Shown one piece after another: positions 35,201-48,239 of a DNA stretch of 64,000 bases. The position numbers and the translations under genes were made by a program. The notes under the pieces are model-generated. The model was not told the DNA's origin, ran no database searches, and worked only from the letters and a program-made list of their open reading frames with translations. Every line of letters starts with the position of its first letter. Position 1 is the stretch's first letter. Origin of the DNA: Pseudoscleropodium purum (lineage: Eukaryota > Streptophyta > Bryopsida > Hypnales > Brachytheciaceae); contig OZ017796.1 of NCBI GenBank assembly GCA_963969395.1, positions 21,392,501 through 21,456,500 on the forward strand. Reading direction: 5' to 3'.

Positions 35201-37900
35201 TAGAACAATTCAAGAAGGTCATCTTTGGAAATTTTGGGACTTTCCTTTTCCTTAATATAAACTTGAAAAGAAATTCTTTCTAATAGCAATGTGATGAATG
35301 CACAATTGCAGTCCAATGACCAAAGGTAGGGCTAGTGGATAGTTGAGGTTCATGACTTATAGTTCACCGACACAAAGGATTGGTTCTATACCTTTAATCT
35401 CAAAGGTCAACCAATCTCATTCTTGAATCTAATTTCTAAAATATCAAGTCACTTGTATTTTTATTTTTCATAGTGCCATAGGCTAGTACAATTTAGGTCT
35501 AGTTCAATTTCTTGAAGTATACATTATTCTAATCTAATTTATATACTCCATAGTAATTTATGGATACATATTGTATTAGTGCAAACAAGATGTTAGAGAA
35601 TGATATGGTAATGATGGGTTCATTATTAGGACCTAGTTGTTAAGACTACCTTTGCGTCATCTTTGGGGTCTTCAAATAGGTCATCAACAAGTCATAAACA
35701 TATCTTGTTTAGCAAACTTTATTTTATTTTATTTATAAGATGAAAAGAATGTCTTTCCAATGGCAAAGTGATGAGTGAACTTTTGCATTCACTTGTGAAC
35801 TATTGCCTGCCTTTGAGATTACAAGTTAGGAGTTTAGTGAGTATGAAGAATTAGTTCTTTGCCTTTCTTCCCAAGGGTGGACCAATCTCATTCTTAAATC
35901 TAATTTTTAAAATAGAATTCACATATTTTTTTGTACATTCATAGTGCCATTGGCTAATACAATTTTAGTTTACTTCAAAAACTTGTGGTAAACATTATTC
36001 TAATGTAATTTGTATATTACCCCTTAAATGCCCAAGGCACCAAATTTGGGTGTCCACAATACTTATAAGTTAAATAAAGACCAATCAAGTTTTTATTTTT
36101 AGTATATTATATTTTTATAAAATTCTTTTTGAAGTCTGGTTTTCGCATCAAAAATATGATTTTGAAAATGATTGGCATTATGATTTTTCTATTCAAGATT
36201 CTTTGCAAGGGTATCAATTGCAATTTTGACTTTCTATAGTATTGAGAGCTCTTAGAAATGAGCCTCAAATACACTAGATCTTGGAGAAAAATTCACATTA
36301 GAAACTCATTGTAAAAAATTGTAGAAGAGATTTTGAAAAGTTGTAAATTGATTGAAGTTATGCATGTTATGTCCTTTAACCTCATATTTTTTTATGACCA
36401 ATTTTTTAGATTAAACATGTGAAAAGAGGATTGAAAGATTTCAAAAATTGTAACACACACACAATCAAACATTGTAAACTTTCAAACTATAAGTGACATT
36501 GTTGTGTTTTCTTTTGTATTTGATCTTTAACATATTTAGTTTGAATTTGTACAAGTTACAATAAATAAAAATTGATACAATTTATCAAAATGTTGACTTT
36601 TTGTTCAACTTAGAGCTTATTCCAAGAAGTTCAAAAAAAGCCTTGTGTATTCAGAGGTTAATTGAACTACATTATTGCAAATGAGATATTAGAGATTTAT
36701 ATAGTAATTATGGGTTCATTGTTAAGACCTAGCTCTTAGGACCACCTTTTGTTCATCTTTGGAGTCTTTGAATAGGTCATTAAGGAGATATGAACCTACA
36801 TTGTTTGTTGAACTTTTTTTTTTTGTTTATAAGCTAAAAAGATTGTCTTTTTAATTGTAATGCACATGACAATTGGACTATTACATTTTATTAATTTTTT
36901 TTATAAGGCTAGTGGGTGCTTGAGATTGATGGTTTGGAATTCACCAAATACAAAGGGTTAGCTCTTTACCTTTATCTCAAGGGGAAATTGATCTCATTCT
37001 TGAATCTAGTTTTTAATAATTATAGGAAGTAATACAATTTTTTATTTACTCTAGTGCCAGAGGCTAGTACAATTTTACTCTAGTTCAATGTATACTTTGG
37101 CATACGTTATTCTAATGTAATTTATATTTTAATTCTAGAATTGATAGTGCATTAGTACAAATAAGATATTAAAAAATGATATGGTAATGATCGGTTCAAT
37201 ATTAAGAGCTAGCTATTAAGAACACCTTTGGGTTATCTTTGGGGTCTTTGAATAGGTCATCGAGGAGACAAAAACCCATACAGTTTAGCAAACTTTCCCT
37301 TCTTTTATTTATAAGAAAAAAAATCGTCTTTCTAACAACAAAGTGATGGATGGACTATTGCTTTCCAATGTCCAAAGGTGAGGTTAATTGGCCTTTGAGG
37401 ATAAAACATAGGGGTTCACCAAGTACCAAGGGTTAGTTTTTTTATCTTTCTTTCAAAGAATGGACCAATCATGTTCTAGAATTTAACTTTTTATATAGCA
37501 AGAGTCACATTTTCATTTGTTTATTCATAGTGTCATGGGCTAACATGTGCAATTTAAGTCTAGTTCCATAACCTCTTGTATACATTTTCCTAATTTAATT
37601 TATATATTAATTCAAAGATTGATATTGTATTAGTGCATATAAGATATTAGAGATTAGTATAGTAATTTTTTATTTACTATTAAGACTATTCGCTTAAGAT
37701 CACCTTTGGGTTTTCCTTGGGGTCTTGAATAGGTCATTAAGGAGACATAAATCTATATGGTTTGGCAAACTTTCCTTTCCTTTATTTATAAGATGAAAGG
37801 AATGATTTTTGAGAGTGATGTGACTAGTGGGCTATTGCATTCTAGTGTCCAAAGGTTAGGGTAGTGGGCCTTTGAGACTAGAGATTAGGAGTTCACTGAG
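35200..37900. repeat. Tandem array of a half-kilobase unit, first block
   Basis: Diverged units of roughly 450-550 bp follow each other in the same orientation. Landmarks recur in the same order: ttataagatgaaaagaatg, a phrase like caatgtccaaaggt, caatctcattcttgaatcta, ttcatagtgccataggcta, gtatacattattctaat, atggtaatgatgggttc, and catctttggggtctt followed by aataggtcat. The array is interrupted by the inverted family B element at 36017-36661. No open frame. Consistent with an old satellite or an amplified retroelement fragment. Confidence 0.75.
36017..36661 (-). mobile_element. TTAA-ended non-autonomous element, family B copy 3 (inverted)
   Basis: A 645-bp element inserted in the half-kilobase tandem array, in reverse orientation to the copies at 2.1 and 22.8 kb. 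The left end CCCCTTAAATGCCCAAGGCA matches the inverted right end of the other copies; the right end finishes in AGAGGTTAA. It interrupts an array unit, so it inserted after the array formed. Confidence 0.75.
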
Positions 37901-37914
37901 TACAATATAATTGT

Positions 37915-38960
37915 TGGTCTTGTATATTAGCATTACATTTTTACACAATTTCAATTAAGTATTTCAAGTTTCAATTTAAAAATAACCAAATTTTTATTTT
38001 TGGTGAATGTTAAGTTCAAGTTCATTTGTTGGTATTGAATTTTCAAAATTCAATTATTTAGGTATCTAGGGAACATCCTTAGGCACATTTTTCATATAAA
38101 AAATGTCATTAACCTTGTTAAAATGTTGAAGATTTAGGAGGTGTAATGGACAATTTAATAATTGTTAATTGTAGAAACAAAGAATTTTCCTATTGGTCTA
38201 GTAATTAGGGTATTTTGATAATTACTTAGGTCATGAGAGGCTATGTCTCATTAGAAAAATCTTTTTTTTTTTTACTTTCTATGGACGTTCAAATCCAAAG
38301 GTATTTTTTTAGAAACAAAATGAAAAATTATTTTTTTGGCCCTAGTTTGGAATGGCAGAATTTGTGACCTATGATCATGTGGGCCAAATAAAAAAATAAA
38401 AAAATAAAAAAATTTGTAAATACACATTATCATGCAATCAAACGGTCCTAAGTACGATCCATATTTCTTCTAATGTTCCAAGGTAAATAACAAAAATTTA
38501 ATCTATTGAAAGTTCAATGTTGGTTTGTCACATGAAATTTTTTGATGTTAGATATTTTGATATTATAACTAGATTCTTTTGTCATGTTGATATCCATCTA
38601 TTAATTTTTTAGAGCATTGCTACTTGCTTGCCAAATAATCCAAACATCTATAAATTTTGGATGAAAAGTGCTCAACTAACACTTGAATTTTTCCTTACAT
38701 TTTTTTTTCTACATGAAATTAATTTTTTCTAGGTTAGGCACATCCTATAAATCCAACATTTTTCTACAAATAATTTGTTGGTATAATAAGTATTCAAGGT
38801 TCTTTATATTTTGGCACCCTAGACTTGCACTTCCAACAAGTAGAAGTAATAGTGAGTTGTATAGATGGGGGTACTAAAATTTCATCTTCCCAAAACACTA
38901 GGCCATTGTTTTGGAAAGTAAATCACTTATCTATCTACCTACACAATTTGTTAAATTAAC
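37915..38960. repeat. Dispersed repeat F, copy 1
   Basis: From tttcaattaagtatttcaag near 37960 to the gtatagatgggggta-type phrase near 38865, this aligns in order with 46780-47640. Shared landmarks include attgaattttcaaaattcaa, cctattggtctagtaatt, gaaagttcaatgttggtttg and cattgctacttgcttgcca. No coding capacity. In both places it follows units of the half-kilobase array. Confidence 0.7.
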
Positions 38961-39590
38961 TTATGATGAATTTCTAGACTTTTGTTGTGCAAAAGTAAGA
39001 AGAATTTCATAATCCATTGTACTATTTGAAGAAGAAAAAATACTTTGATGGAGTTCCCAACCCCAACAAATAAGCAATTATTGTCATACTAAAAAAAATC
39101 TTTTGATGGATTCAAATATCTATTGCAAACTTTTCATCCCAAAGTTACTATTGCCCCACCACTAAAGATGTTCAAAGGAATTGATCCATCTTTTTAATAA
39201 GTGATGAATTTTTTTGAGGAAATCATTTTGATCCTATCACAAATCGTTTTTTCATTGATATTTTATTTTTATTTATTGAAAAAAAATAGAATTTCTCCTA
39301 AAATATAGTATAGACAACAATCTCCCTTGGTGTTTTGATTTCAAACTAGCAATATGGAAAAAAAAATAGACTCATAATCCTCTAGATGACAATTCCTTAT
39401 ATACAAGAATACAAGTGATCCTGCATGCAAATCATTCTTAATAACCAAGTCGGTGCACCTCAAAAACATTAATGAAGGCCAAGTTTACATGCTCAAAGCT
39501 AGTAATCATTCTTTGCGCAAGACACATAAAAAGCATTTGTTCCTAAATACCTAATTTTCCTTCAACACCATCCTAATTTGACTTTTATTT
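38961..39590. other. AT-rich intergenic DNA, nothing recognised
   Basis: Between repeat F and the second block of the tandem array. No gene or clear repeat seen. Confidence 0.45.
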
Positions 39591-41525
39591 ATTTATAAGC
39601 TAAAAAGAATGTCTTCCTCACAACAAAATGACAAATGATAAATTATTCCATTCTAGCACCCAAAAGTTGGGACATTCTGAAAGGTTAGGAGTTCACTAAT
39701 TAGGTTAGAAAGGTCAGCTTCTAGCCTTGTTCTTTGGTATTGGATTGATTTCATTCTTAGATCTAATTTTTGAAATTGGAGTCACATCACTTTTTGTTTA
39801 TCAAAAGTTCCAAAGGAGAACACCATTTTTATTTTTGTTGAGTATTTTGTGGTATACAACATTTTTATGTTACCAATATATATATTTGAGGATTAATATT
39901 TTTTTAGTCCAAGGCAAATAAAATATTAGAAATTGATATTGTAATGATGGATACAAGAATATAAAGACCTATTTATTAAGACCAACCTCCTTTAAGTCAT
40001 CTTTAGGATTGAGGAATAGGTTGTTCCACAGAGAATAACCCATAAGGATTGACAAACTTGACTTTCCTTCATTTATAAGCTAAAAAGAACGTTGACATAA
40101 CAACAATGTGACAAATGAATTGTTGATTTCCTACTTCAAAGAGTGGGGACAATGAGCCCCTCAAATGAAAATGTTAGGGGCTCACCAAATTTAAAGGGAT
40201 AGTTCATAGCCTCGTTCTTGGATCTAATTTTGAAATAGGTGTTACATGTCTTTTTGTTTATTGAAAATTCTAAAGAATAATACAATCTCCAAACTAGTAT
40301 ATTTCTTCAAGGATTGATATTTTTTTAGTACAGTGCGAGTAAGGTATTCGAAATTGATATCCTAGTACTGAATGCAATAGTAAGACCTACTTATTAAGAC
40401 TTCCTTTAGGTCATCTTTGGGCTTTGGGAATAGATTGTCATGAAGACATAAATCTATAAGGATTGGCAAACTTGACTTTCCTTCCTTTATAATCTAAAAA
40501 GAATATTGACCTGACAACAATATGACAAATGGATTGTTGATTTCCTACTTCAAAAGGTAGGGCCAGTGAGCCTCTTAGATGAAGATGTTAGGAGTTCATC
40601 GAATTTGAAGGTTAGCTCCTAGCTTCATCCTCTGGTGTCAAATTACTCTCATTGTTGGATTTAATTTTTGAAATAGTTGTCACATGTCTTTTTGTTTATT
40701 GAAAGTTCCAAAGGGTAGCCCATTTTTTAGTTTAGTTGAATATCTTGCCGTATACATCATTCTTATGTTATTAAAATATTTATTTTTGTTTATTGAAAGT
40801 TCCAAAGGGTAGCCCATTTTTTAGTTTAGTTGAATATCTTGCCGTATACATCATTCTTATGTTATTAAAATATTTATTTTTGTTTATTGAAAATTCCAAG
40901 GGGAGCATAGATTTGACTTTAGTGAATATCTTGTAGTATACATCATTCTTATGTTATTTACATATTATTGCTCGGATTGATATCTTTTTAATACAATGCA
41001 AACAAGTTATTAGAGATTGATATTGTAATGATGGATACAAGAATATAAAGACCTACTTATTAAGACCAACCTCCTTTAAGTCATCTTTAGGATTGAGGAA
41101 TAGGTTGTTCCAGAGAGAATAACCCATAAGGATTGACAAACTTGACTTTCCTTCATTCATAAGCTAAAAAGAACATTGATGTAATAAGAATGTGGCAAAT
41201 GGATTGTTGATTTTCTACTTTCAAGGGTGGGGCCAGTGAGCCTCTTAGATGAAAATATTAGGAGTTCACCAAATTTGAAGGGTAAGTTCCTAGCTTCTTT
41301 CTTTGATGTCTCGTTGATCTCATTCTTGGACCTAATTTTTGAAATAGGTGTCGCATTTGTTTTTGTTTATTGAAAGTTCCAAAGGGTAGCACAATCTTCA
41401 AGTTTAGTTGAATATCTTATGGTATACATCATTCCTATGTTAATAAAATATTTATTCTTTGTTTATTTAAAGTTCCAAAGAGTAGCACAATTTTCATTTT
41501 TATTAGTGAAATATCTTGAGATATA
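39590..41525. repeat. Tandem array of the half-kilobase unit, second block
   Basis: Continuation of the 35.2-37.9 kb array with somewhat different units. A stretch of about 190 bp at 39927-40115 is nearly identical to 41012-41200 (shared gatattgtaatgatggatac, cctcctttaagtcatcttta, gttgttcca), giving a higher-order period near 1.08 kb. It ends just before the C-rich patch at about 41550 that begins the leader of the LRR gene. Confidence 0.75.
40701..40888. repeat. Perfect 94-bp tandem duplication
   Basis: Two identical 94-bp units, 40701-40794 and 40795-40888, each beginning gaaagttccaaagggtagcc. A third, diverged unit starts at 40889 (gaaaattccaaggggagca). Identity here, against strong divergence elsewhere in the array, points to a recent duplication or local assembly duplication. 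Confidence 0.9.
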
Positions 41526-41921
41526 AATCTTTCTACTGTTATCTACTCCCCCCACCCCCCCATCTTGCACTACAGTCCCTCTAGAACTAACAAGGAGTAT
41601 CTTCTTCTCTTCGATGCTTCCGACCCATCACCCACGATGTCATTGCATCCAACATCCAACGTGCAACAGATCAAATCCCTTCCGATTTTACAAATAGTTT
41701 GAAACGATTGTTGAAGCGATTTCCATACCAAGATTTCTGTCTGAATTCCTACTCTTCTTGAGTTTCTGCAGCTCTGGAGTGGTCATCCATGGCTAGCTAG
41801 GGTTTGATAAGTTCAACTAGTTTGTTTGCGGATCATGGAACACCTTGCCATGTAGATTGATACGCAAGGATCGAATGCGTTTGAACTAATTTCGGAGTCT
41901 GAAGGACCGAGCCCTGAATCG

Positions 41922-44899
41922 ATGGGTTGTTGCCACGCCAAGCCTGGCGGAGTACACAAAGCGGACAACAGGGCAGCTGTGAGCAAAGCGGACAGGGGAA
42001 TTCGATGGCGCAGTACTGGCATTGTCGCCCTTCGAGATTCTAATCTAAAGGTTTGTGTGTTTTTCTCTCTGGAATCTAGGGGTAAGGGGATTTTTCTAGT
42101 ACACGCAATCCTCTTTTAATCTTGGGTTCCAGAGTTTTCAATGTAATTTGGTTCGAATGTGTGTGACAAGTGTGCTAATGTCAATGAGAGTGGCGAGTTT
42201 GCAAGATATTCTAGATTTTTGAGAAGGGGATTTTGAAGAGGTTTGAGTGCACGTTTGCGGAATTATGCACAATAAAAGAGTTATTGAAATCTTGGGTTGG
42301 AAGATTCTGCTAGTACACACAATCCTCGTTTAGTCTAAGGTTCCAGGTTTTTCAATATGATTTTGTTTGAATTTGTGACAAGTGTGCTACTGTCAATGAG
42401 AGGGTGACGAGTTTGCAAGATATTCTAGATTCTTAAGAAGGGGACTATAAAGAGGCTTGAGTGTGCTTTTGCAGAATTATGCACAATAAAGAGGTTATGC
42501 AGAGGTTATGCAGAATTTTGTATATTTATTTTAAGTATGTTTCAGGTTTGTTTTTTGTATTGCAGGTTCTGCCCATTGATGTGGTGAATATAAGTGCTTC
42601 GGTGCGAACCTTGGATGCCACTCACAATAAATTAGGTCTGTGGCCATGTGATGCCTAGAACTGTCGTTATTTTAATTTCTGATCGGACAACAAGAAAATA
42701 AGTTCCTTGTTCTTTCCTATTAAGGCGAGAATGTAACATTCTTGAGGAGCTGCCTGAGCACCGTCGGGATTTGATGAACATTGAGCCAAGGAAAGGAATT
42801 CAGATTCTTGTTGTGCACAATCTTGAGCTCAATTTATGATTCAAAGTCGATGTGGCTCACATTTGAATTATTTTTTCCATTTTGTTATTTCCTTGGTCAG
42901 CATTGTACGTAGGCTTGTCTAACAATGGAATAAATTTTCACAAACGTGGGCTAATTCCTCAATATTTTAGTGCTCTAGATTCCTTTACAAGGGCTGCAAA
43001 GTTTATGTTGCACTACAATGTTATGAATAGCCTTGTACTGCATTTCGTAATTCACGTATGATGCTTGTATCTCAGATCCTGTCTTTTTTCTGTTCCTAAT
43101 TGCAGGAGTAATCCCAGAAGAGATTGGGAATTTTGTCAACCTTCAAAGATTGGTAAGAATTTTCTTTCTGTCAAATAGTTATGCAGGGCGGGGATAATCG
43201 AACGGGCATTTGTTTTTGGAGTTGATATTTCTGAGTTTGCTTGTGTGCTTCCGTGTTTTGACCGTTACGTCCAGAACAATGGCTTAAGTTTGCTCACATA
43301 TGAAGAGGGTGAATCTATATAGATCCTAGGGGAGAATTTGTTGGAGAGACTGCCATCGACAATCGGCAAACTTCGATCGCTTAAGATTCTTACGCTTGAT
43401 TCGAACCGCCTCAGTCTGCTTCCAGAAGAAGGTTACTTACAAAAACATCCGCAACTCTGCGATTGCTCTTGCTTTTACTGAAAGTTTATAGATGCCGTTC
43501 GTACTATTCTTGATATCTCAAGGCCATGACTAGTCCATTTATTTTTGGCTATCTTTTGTTGCATTAGAAATATGTTTCAGAAGTTTTTCTCTAACTTATC
43601 TTTTGTTATTTACTCAAGGAAAACCCTCACTTAAAGGATATTTCGTTCTGTAACTTATGGGAATGAACTCACGCATGATTCATTCTTCGTTTGCAGTCGG
43701 ACAACTGCAGCGGCTTGAGCGCTTGTCAATATCTCGCAACAACCTGAAGTCATTGCCCTCCACTCTTGGAAACCTCCCCAATGTACAGTATGAGCATCTC
43801 ATTTAATTTCTTAAGGCGTGTATGACCATTGACATGTTTGGCATGGTCTCAGTTGCTACGTTATATAGTAGCAAGAGTATTTCATGGTAGGGATTAGTAT
43901 ACTTGTTTTCATCATTATTACTTTGGTATCTGAAATCTTCTTTGACTGCAGCTGATACAGTTGGATGTGAGTGAAAATTGTCTTGAAACACTTCCTGAGT
44001 CAATTGGCAACTGCAAGTCTTTAGAAGAACTGATTGGAAATGGTAAATCACAAATCCCTTCTAGCAATTTGTTATCACTTTTTGTCCTGCAGTGCTGTAT
44101 CATTCCGCTCTCTAAATGTACAGTCATGTTAGTGTAATTGTGTAAGAAAGCAAGGAACTAACAATGGTCGACTTTGCCAGACAACCTGATCCAGGAACTC
44201 CCCGAGTCCGTCTCCAGCTTGTCGCACTTGAAAACCCTCATCTTGAGTAATCAGAAATTGAAGCAGGTGATTTTCTTGTCTGACCTTTGTTGGTCTCTCT
44301 GGCTTTCATCAATATTATCTCAGGCTTCCAGTTTCAGGTGGATTGGACAATTGTTACCTCAAATGCATCATAAGGTGTCACAAAATGCAAGATTTTAAGT
44401 TTGTTCTGTCCTCCGCAGTTGCAAGTGATGTTGGTTTAAAGTTGAAGCTTGTTATCTCAAGACTTTTGCTTTGACTTGTTCAATCTAATCTGGCTCTTAC
44501 TCTATTTTTCATATTTTCTCACCAACCTTGAAACTAACATGAATCTGTTCATGATAATCAGCTCCCCTCACGGCTACTACGTGACTGTACTGTATTACAA
44601 ACCCTTATGCTGCATGGGACACTTATTGCTGCTGAGCAATTGCATCAGGTCAGTAACCTCCTAAAACTTTCCTCTCAGATTAGGATTACTTTTAGTCGTG
44701 TGATGTATCTCTGGGGCATTGTGTTGTCCATTGTGTTGAGGCCTGTGTTTTTGGTGGGATTGTCTCTTTGAAGATGGAAGGCTTTGAAGGGTATGAAAAT
44801 CGAAGGAAACGAAAACATGACAAGCAACTGGATGCCAATGTAATCATAAACTCCCGTGGTTTTGACGAGGGCGTGGATCTTCATCTCGCTGCCAAGTGA
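41922..44899 (+). CDS. LRRC57-like leucine-rich repeat protein with N-terminal lipidation motif
   Basis: Nine exons: 41922-42050, 42566-42635, 43106-43152, 43323-43431, 43697-43782, 43952-44042, 44181-44266, 44562-44648 and 44774-44899. All are GT-AG and frame-consistent, giving 276 aa. The N-terminus MGCCHAKPGG has Gly2 for N-myristoylation and Cys3/Cys4 for palmitoylation, so attachment to the inner face of a membrane is likely. RWRSTGIVALRDSNLK and VRTLDATHNKL lead into typical LRR repeats of about 23 residues with the pattern L..LP..I..L..L..L.L..N (RLPSTIGKLRSLKILTLDSN, RLSISRNNLKSLPSTLGNLP, ETLPESIGNCKSLEEL). The C-terminal part is Lys/Arg-rich, then VNVIINSRGFDEGVDLHL-like. It matches my memory of the conserved plant homologues of LRRC57. 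The late LRR (SRLLRDCTVLQTLMLHG) is degenerate. The protein is a probable scaffold; partners unknown. Confidence 0.88.
42096..42505. repeat. 214-bp tandem duplication in intron 1 of the LRRC57-like gene
   Basis: Copies start with ctagtacac at 42096 and 42310 and share gacaagtgtgcta, gcaagatattctaga and gaattatgcacaataaa. About 80-85% identical by eye. The second copy ends about 60 bp before the exon 2 acceptor. Confidence 0.85.
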
Positions 44900-45800
44900 C
44901 AATTCCACTTCTTCGCAATTTCCTACATTCTTTATTCTGGAAGGGGGAAGGACTGTAATGAAGAGGAAGCAGCTAGGTTTTCTTTTTGTAAATACATTGT
45001 TACGGTGCCTTCGGTCATGCCTTGCTTTATGCTTCGGATGTCCACCCTTAATTATGCGATAGGTGAGTAGGATACGGACTCTTGTAACAAGGTGTAAGGT
45101 AGAGTATTTTATGTGCATTACTTCATGCATTTCGATGTACGGAGAAGTGTTGACTTTTGGGACATGTATAAGTAGTACCACTGAGAACCACTCTCATTTT
45201 TTTAATTTTACAAAGACATATTGCAACTAAAGAGGTCGAGGTTGAATTGACAGTTTTTCTAATTTCAACGTCCTCATGTTGCACATTGTGCAACAAAACA
45301 TCTTATTATGTGGATTTTGAAGGGCATGCTTTGGGAAACATGCTCGGTTTTGAGTGATCCTATCTTGAGAGTTGTGATGTGGAGAGATCTTTGGGCACAT
45401 GAGGCATTTATGTTTATATCAAATTGTATCACTGTAAATTTCTTATGTAATTTTTTGTGCGCTTAATGCGAGTTTGTAGACTACTGTAGATGACATTACA
45501 TAACCCCTTTTCATTCAAGATCAATTTTTTTAGACAACTAGCCAAGTTGTGCTTACACCACTCGTTAATAAGTGAAAGAATTCAGTATATGAGTTGTGGT
45601 TTTCTGTTCATTAAAACTACCAAGCTCTCCTTTGTTTTCTTCTTCTTTTATGAATTCAATTGAACCTTTACATCACTTTGACTGCAATTATTTTAAGTCT
45701 TCCATTTCCTCAGTAATTCAAATGTTAGTTGCAATGCAATTGACTTCAAGAGCATCCCTGAGTATTTCTTTCTCTATCTTTGATGTTTTTGGCATTCCAA
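44900..45800. other. 3' UTR and flank of the LRRC57-like gene
   Basis: Balanced composition to about 45200 suggests a transcribed 3' UTR. After that, AT-rich DNA with no gene. The minus-strand frame at 44675-45181 overlaps the terminal exon and has no family signature. Confidence 0.45.
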
Positions 45801-46330
45801 TGCCCAAAGGTGGGGTTGGTTGGCCTTTTAGATGAAAGGTTAGGGTTTCATTGAGTAAGAAGGGTTAGCTCTTTACCTTCTCTCTGAAAGGTGGACCAAT
45901 CTCATTCTTGAATCTAATTTTTAGAATAGTATTTACATGTTTTTTTTGTTTATTCATAGTTCCAAAGGCTAACACATTTTCAATTTTGTTGAATATCTTG
46001 TAGTATACATTTTTTTTACTTGTAGTTTATATCTTAATTTAAAGTTTGTTACTACATTAGTGCAAATATGATATTACAAATGATTTCATATGATATGATG
46101 GGTGCAATATTAAGTCCTAGATGTTAATACTACCTTTGGGTCATCTTTGGGGTTTTTGAATAGGTCATCAAGGAGATATAAAGCCATATGGTTTGGCAAA
46201 AAAAATTTCCTTCATTTAGAAGTTAGAAAAATGTCTTTTAAATAGTAATGTGACGAATGAACTATTGTGTTCCAATGTTCAAAGATAAAGCAAGTGGGGC
46301 TTTGAAACTAAAGGTTAGGAGTTCAACAAG
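45800..46330. repeat. One unit of the half-kilobase array, downstream of the LRR gene
   Basis: Shows the same ordered landmarks as the 35.2-41.5 kb array: gcccaaaggtggggttggtt, caatctcattcttgaatcta, ttcatagttccaaaggctaa and tcatctttggggtttttgaa. Same orientation. Confidence 0.75.
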
Positions 46331-46765
46331 TATATTGTCATTTGGGTGGATAGTGACACTGAGGTCTCAATTTGTTGTGTTCTTAGTTTCATTGAGATTT
46401 TAATTTTTAATTTTTAATTTTTTCATCCACCCCTCCTTCTTGTAATTTTCAAAAACCAACTTATTGACAATCAATATGGGACAATTCATCTTGTATCTGT
46501 ATCCAATTCTATATTTGTATCCGATTTTGTACTGTATTCATATCCGGTATTATATTTGTATGCGGTACTATATCCATATCTAGTATTCATTTTAATGGCT
46601 CAGATCAAATCTCATAAGATCAACAGCTTGTGATTTAATGAAAAATCAACAGCAATTTAGAAGGTAAGCATTCGAAAAAAAATCAAAGATCTGTAAATTT
46701 TTTGAAAGGGGGGAGCCAACTAATACAAACCAAGAGGTGATACCTCTCTTTTTAGTAGATAGTCA
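46330..46765. repeat. Second copy of the 14.48-kb insertion family
   Basis: Aligns with 14478-14960: gggtggatagtgac at the left, gacaatcaatatgggacaat, repeated TATCCATATC-like words, agatcaacagcttgtgattt and the right end with gatagtcattttgg. Less well preserved, with no clear target duplication. Confidence 0.65.
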
Positions 46766-46779
46766 TTTTGGTCTTAGCA

Positions 46780-47650
46780 ATAAATTTTTGTGCAATTTCA
46801 ATTAAGTTTTCCAAATTTGAACTTTGAATTATCAAAAATTCATTTTAGATGAAGTCTTTCAAGTTCAATTTCATATATTTAACCCAAATGCATTTATAAT
46901 TTTTGGTGTTGAATTTTCAAAATCCAATTATTTAGAGACATATCTAGAAAACATCTTCATGCGTAGCTTTCATATAAGGAAAATTTCATTAACCTTGTAA
47001 GAATGATGTGGACTTAGAAGGTTTGATGGATGATTTCATTGTTAGCTATAGAAACAAATAATGTACCTATTGGTCTGATAACCAAGAATATTTTGGTAAA
47101 TATTGAGGTCACAGAAGGCTATGTCTTTCCAAGATAAGTGACAAAAGTTTAATCTATTGAAAGTTCAATGTTGGTTTGTCACATGAATTTTTTTTTAAAT
47201 TAAATATTTTATACTATAAGCCTATAACTAGATTCTTAAACATCTTTTGACATATTGATAGTCATCCACATCCATTAATTTATTAGAACATTGCCACTTG
47301 CTTGCCACATTATCCGGACATTAGTAAATTTTGGATGAAAAGTGCTCAATTAACACTTGGATTTTTCCTTATATTCTCTTTTCCACATAGAATACATTTT
47401 TTTTTTAGGTTAGACACTTCCTACAAATCCAAAAATTCTCTGAAAATATTTTTTTGGTATAATAAGTATTGAAAGTTGTTTTGAGCCTCCTAGACTTGCA
47501 CTTACAATAGGTGGAAGTAATAGCAAGTTGTATAGATGGGGGTAAGAACATCTATTTTTATACACTAGAAGTTCATCTTGCCAAAACACTAAGCTATTGT
47601 TCTGGAAAATAAATCACTTACCTATCCGATTACACAATTTACTAAATTAA
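46780..47650. repeat. Dispersed repeat F, copy 2
   Basis: Collinear with 37915-38960 (tgaattttcaaaatccaatt, cctattggtctgataacc, gaaagttcaatgttggtttg, gtatagatgggggtaag). Confidence 0.7.
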
Positions 47651-48239
47651 CTTCCAATTTGTACAATTATTTGATAATAAGGCAATTGACAAATGAATAA
47701 GAGTATTTAAAAAATGTAACTTTTCTATAACCTCAAACACTATTGTAATGCTAAAAGAGTATACTAATTTGGAAAAAATAAAGCCTATGACGAAGGTAGT
47801 TAGCTAAAAATTATGAAATTATTGGATGAATAGGTGCAATTTTTAGTTTGATAGTTTCTTGTAAAGTAACTAGGACTTGGTGCTTCTAGTGATGCCCAAC
47901 TAAAGGTTTCAAGGCCCTATTTTTGAGTTGGAAGACATTGAAAATGGGAATTATTACATATATTTTGGAGCTTGAAAAATATTAGATTTCAATTGATAAT
48001 CAGTTTTTCATTGATCCCCTTTGCTTGTTCATTTATAATGCTACTTAAAAATATAAAATCTTTTGAAATATTGACTAACAATTTGGAAAAATGAATTTGC
48101 AACAGTGGTCTATTGATTTTCTAATTTGAGAATGAGACAATCAAATTATCAAAATGCACCATGACTTATGGTGTTCTTTACTACGTGATGTTCTTCACTC
48201 ATGTCTTCACTATAGTATAAACATATAGAGAGATTTTTT

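Noticed and set aside
44675..45181. 168-aa minus-strand ORF
   Set aside because: Antisense to the last exon and 3' UTR of the LRRC57-like gene.
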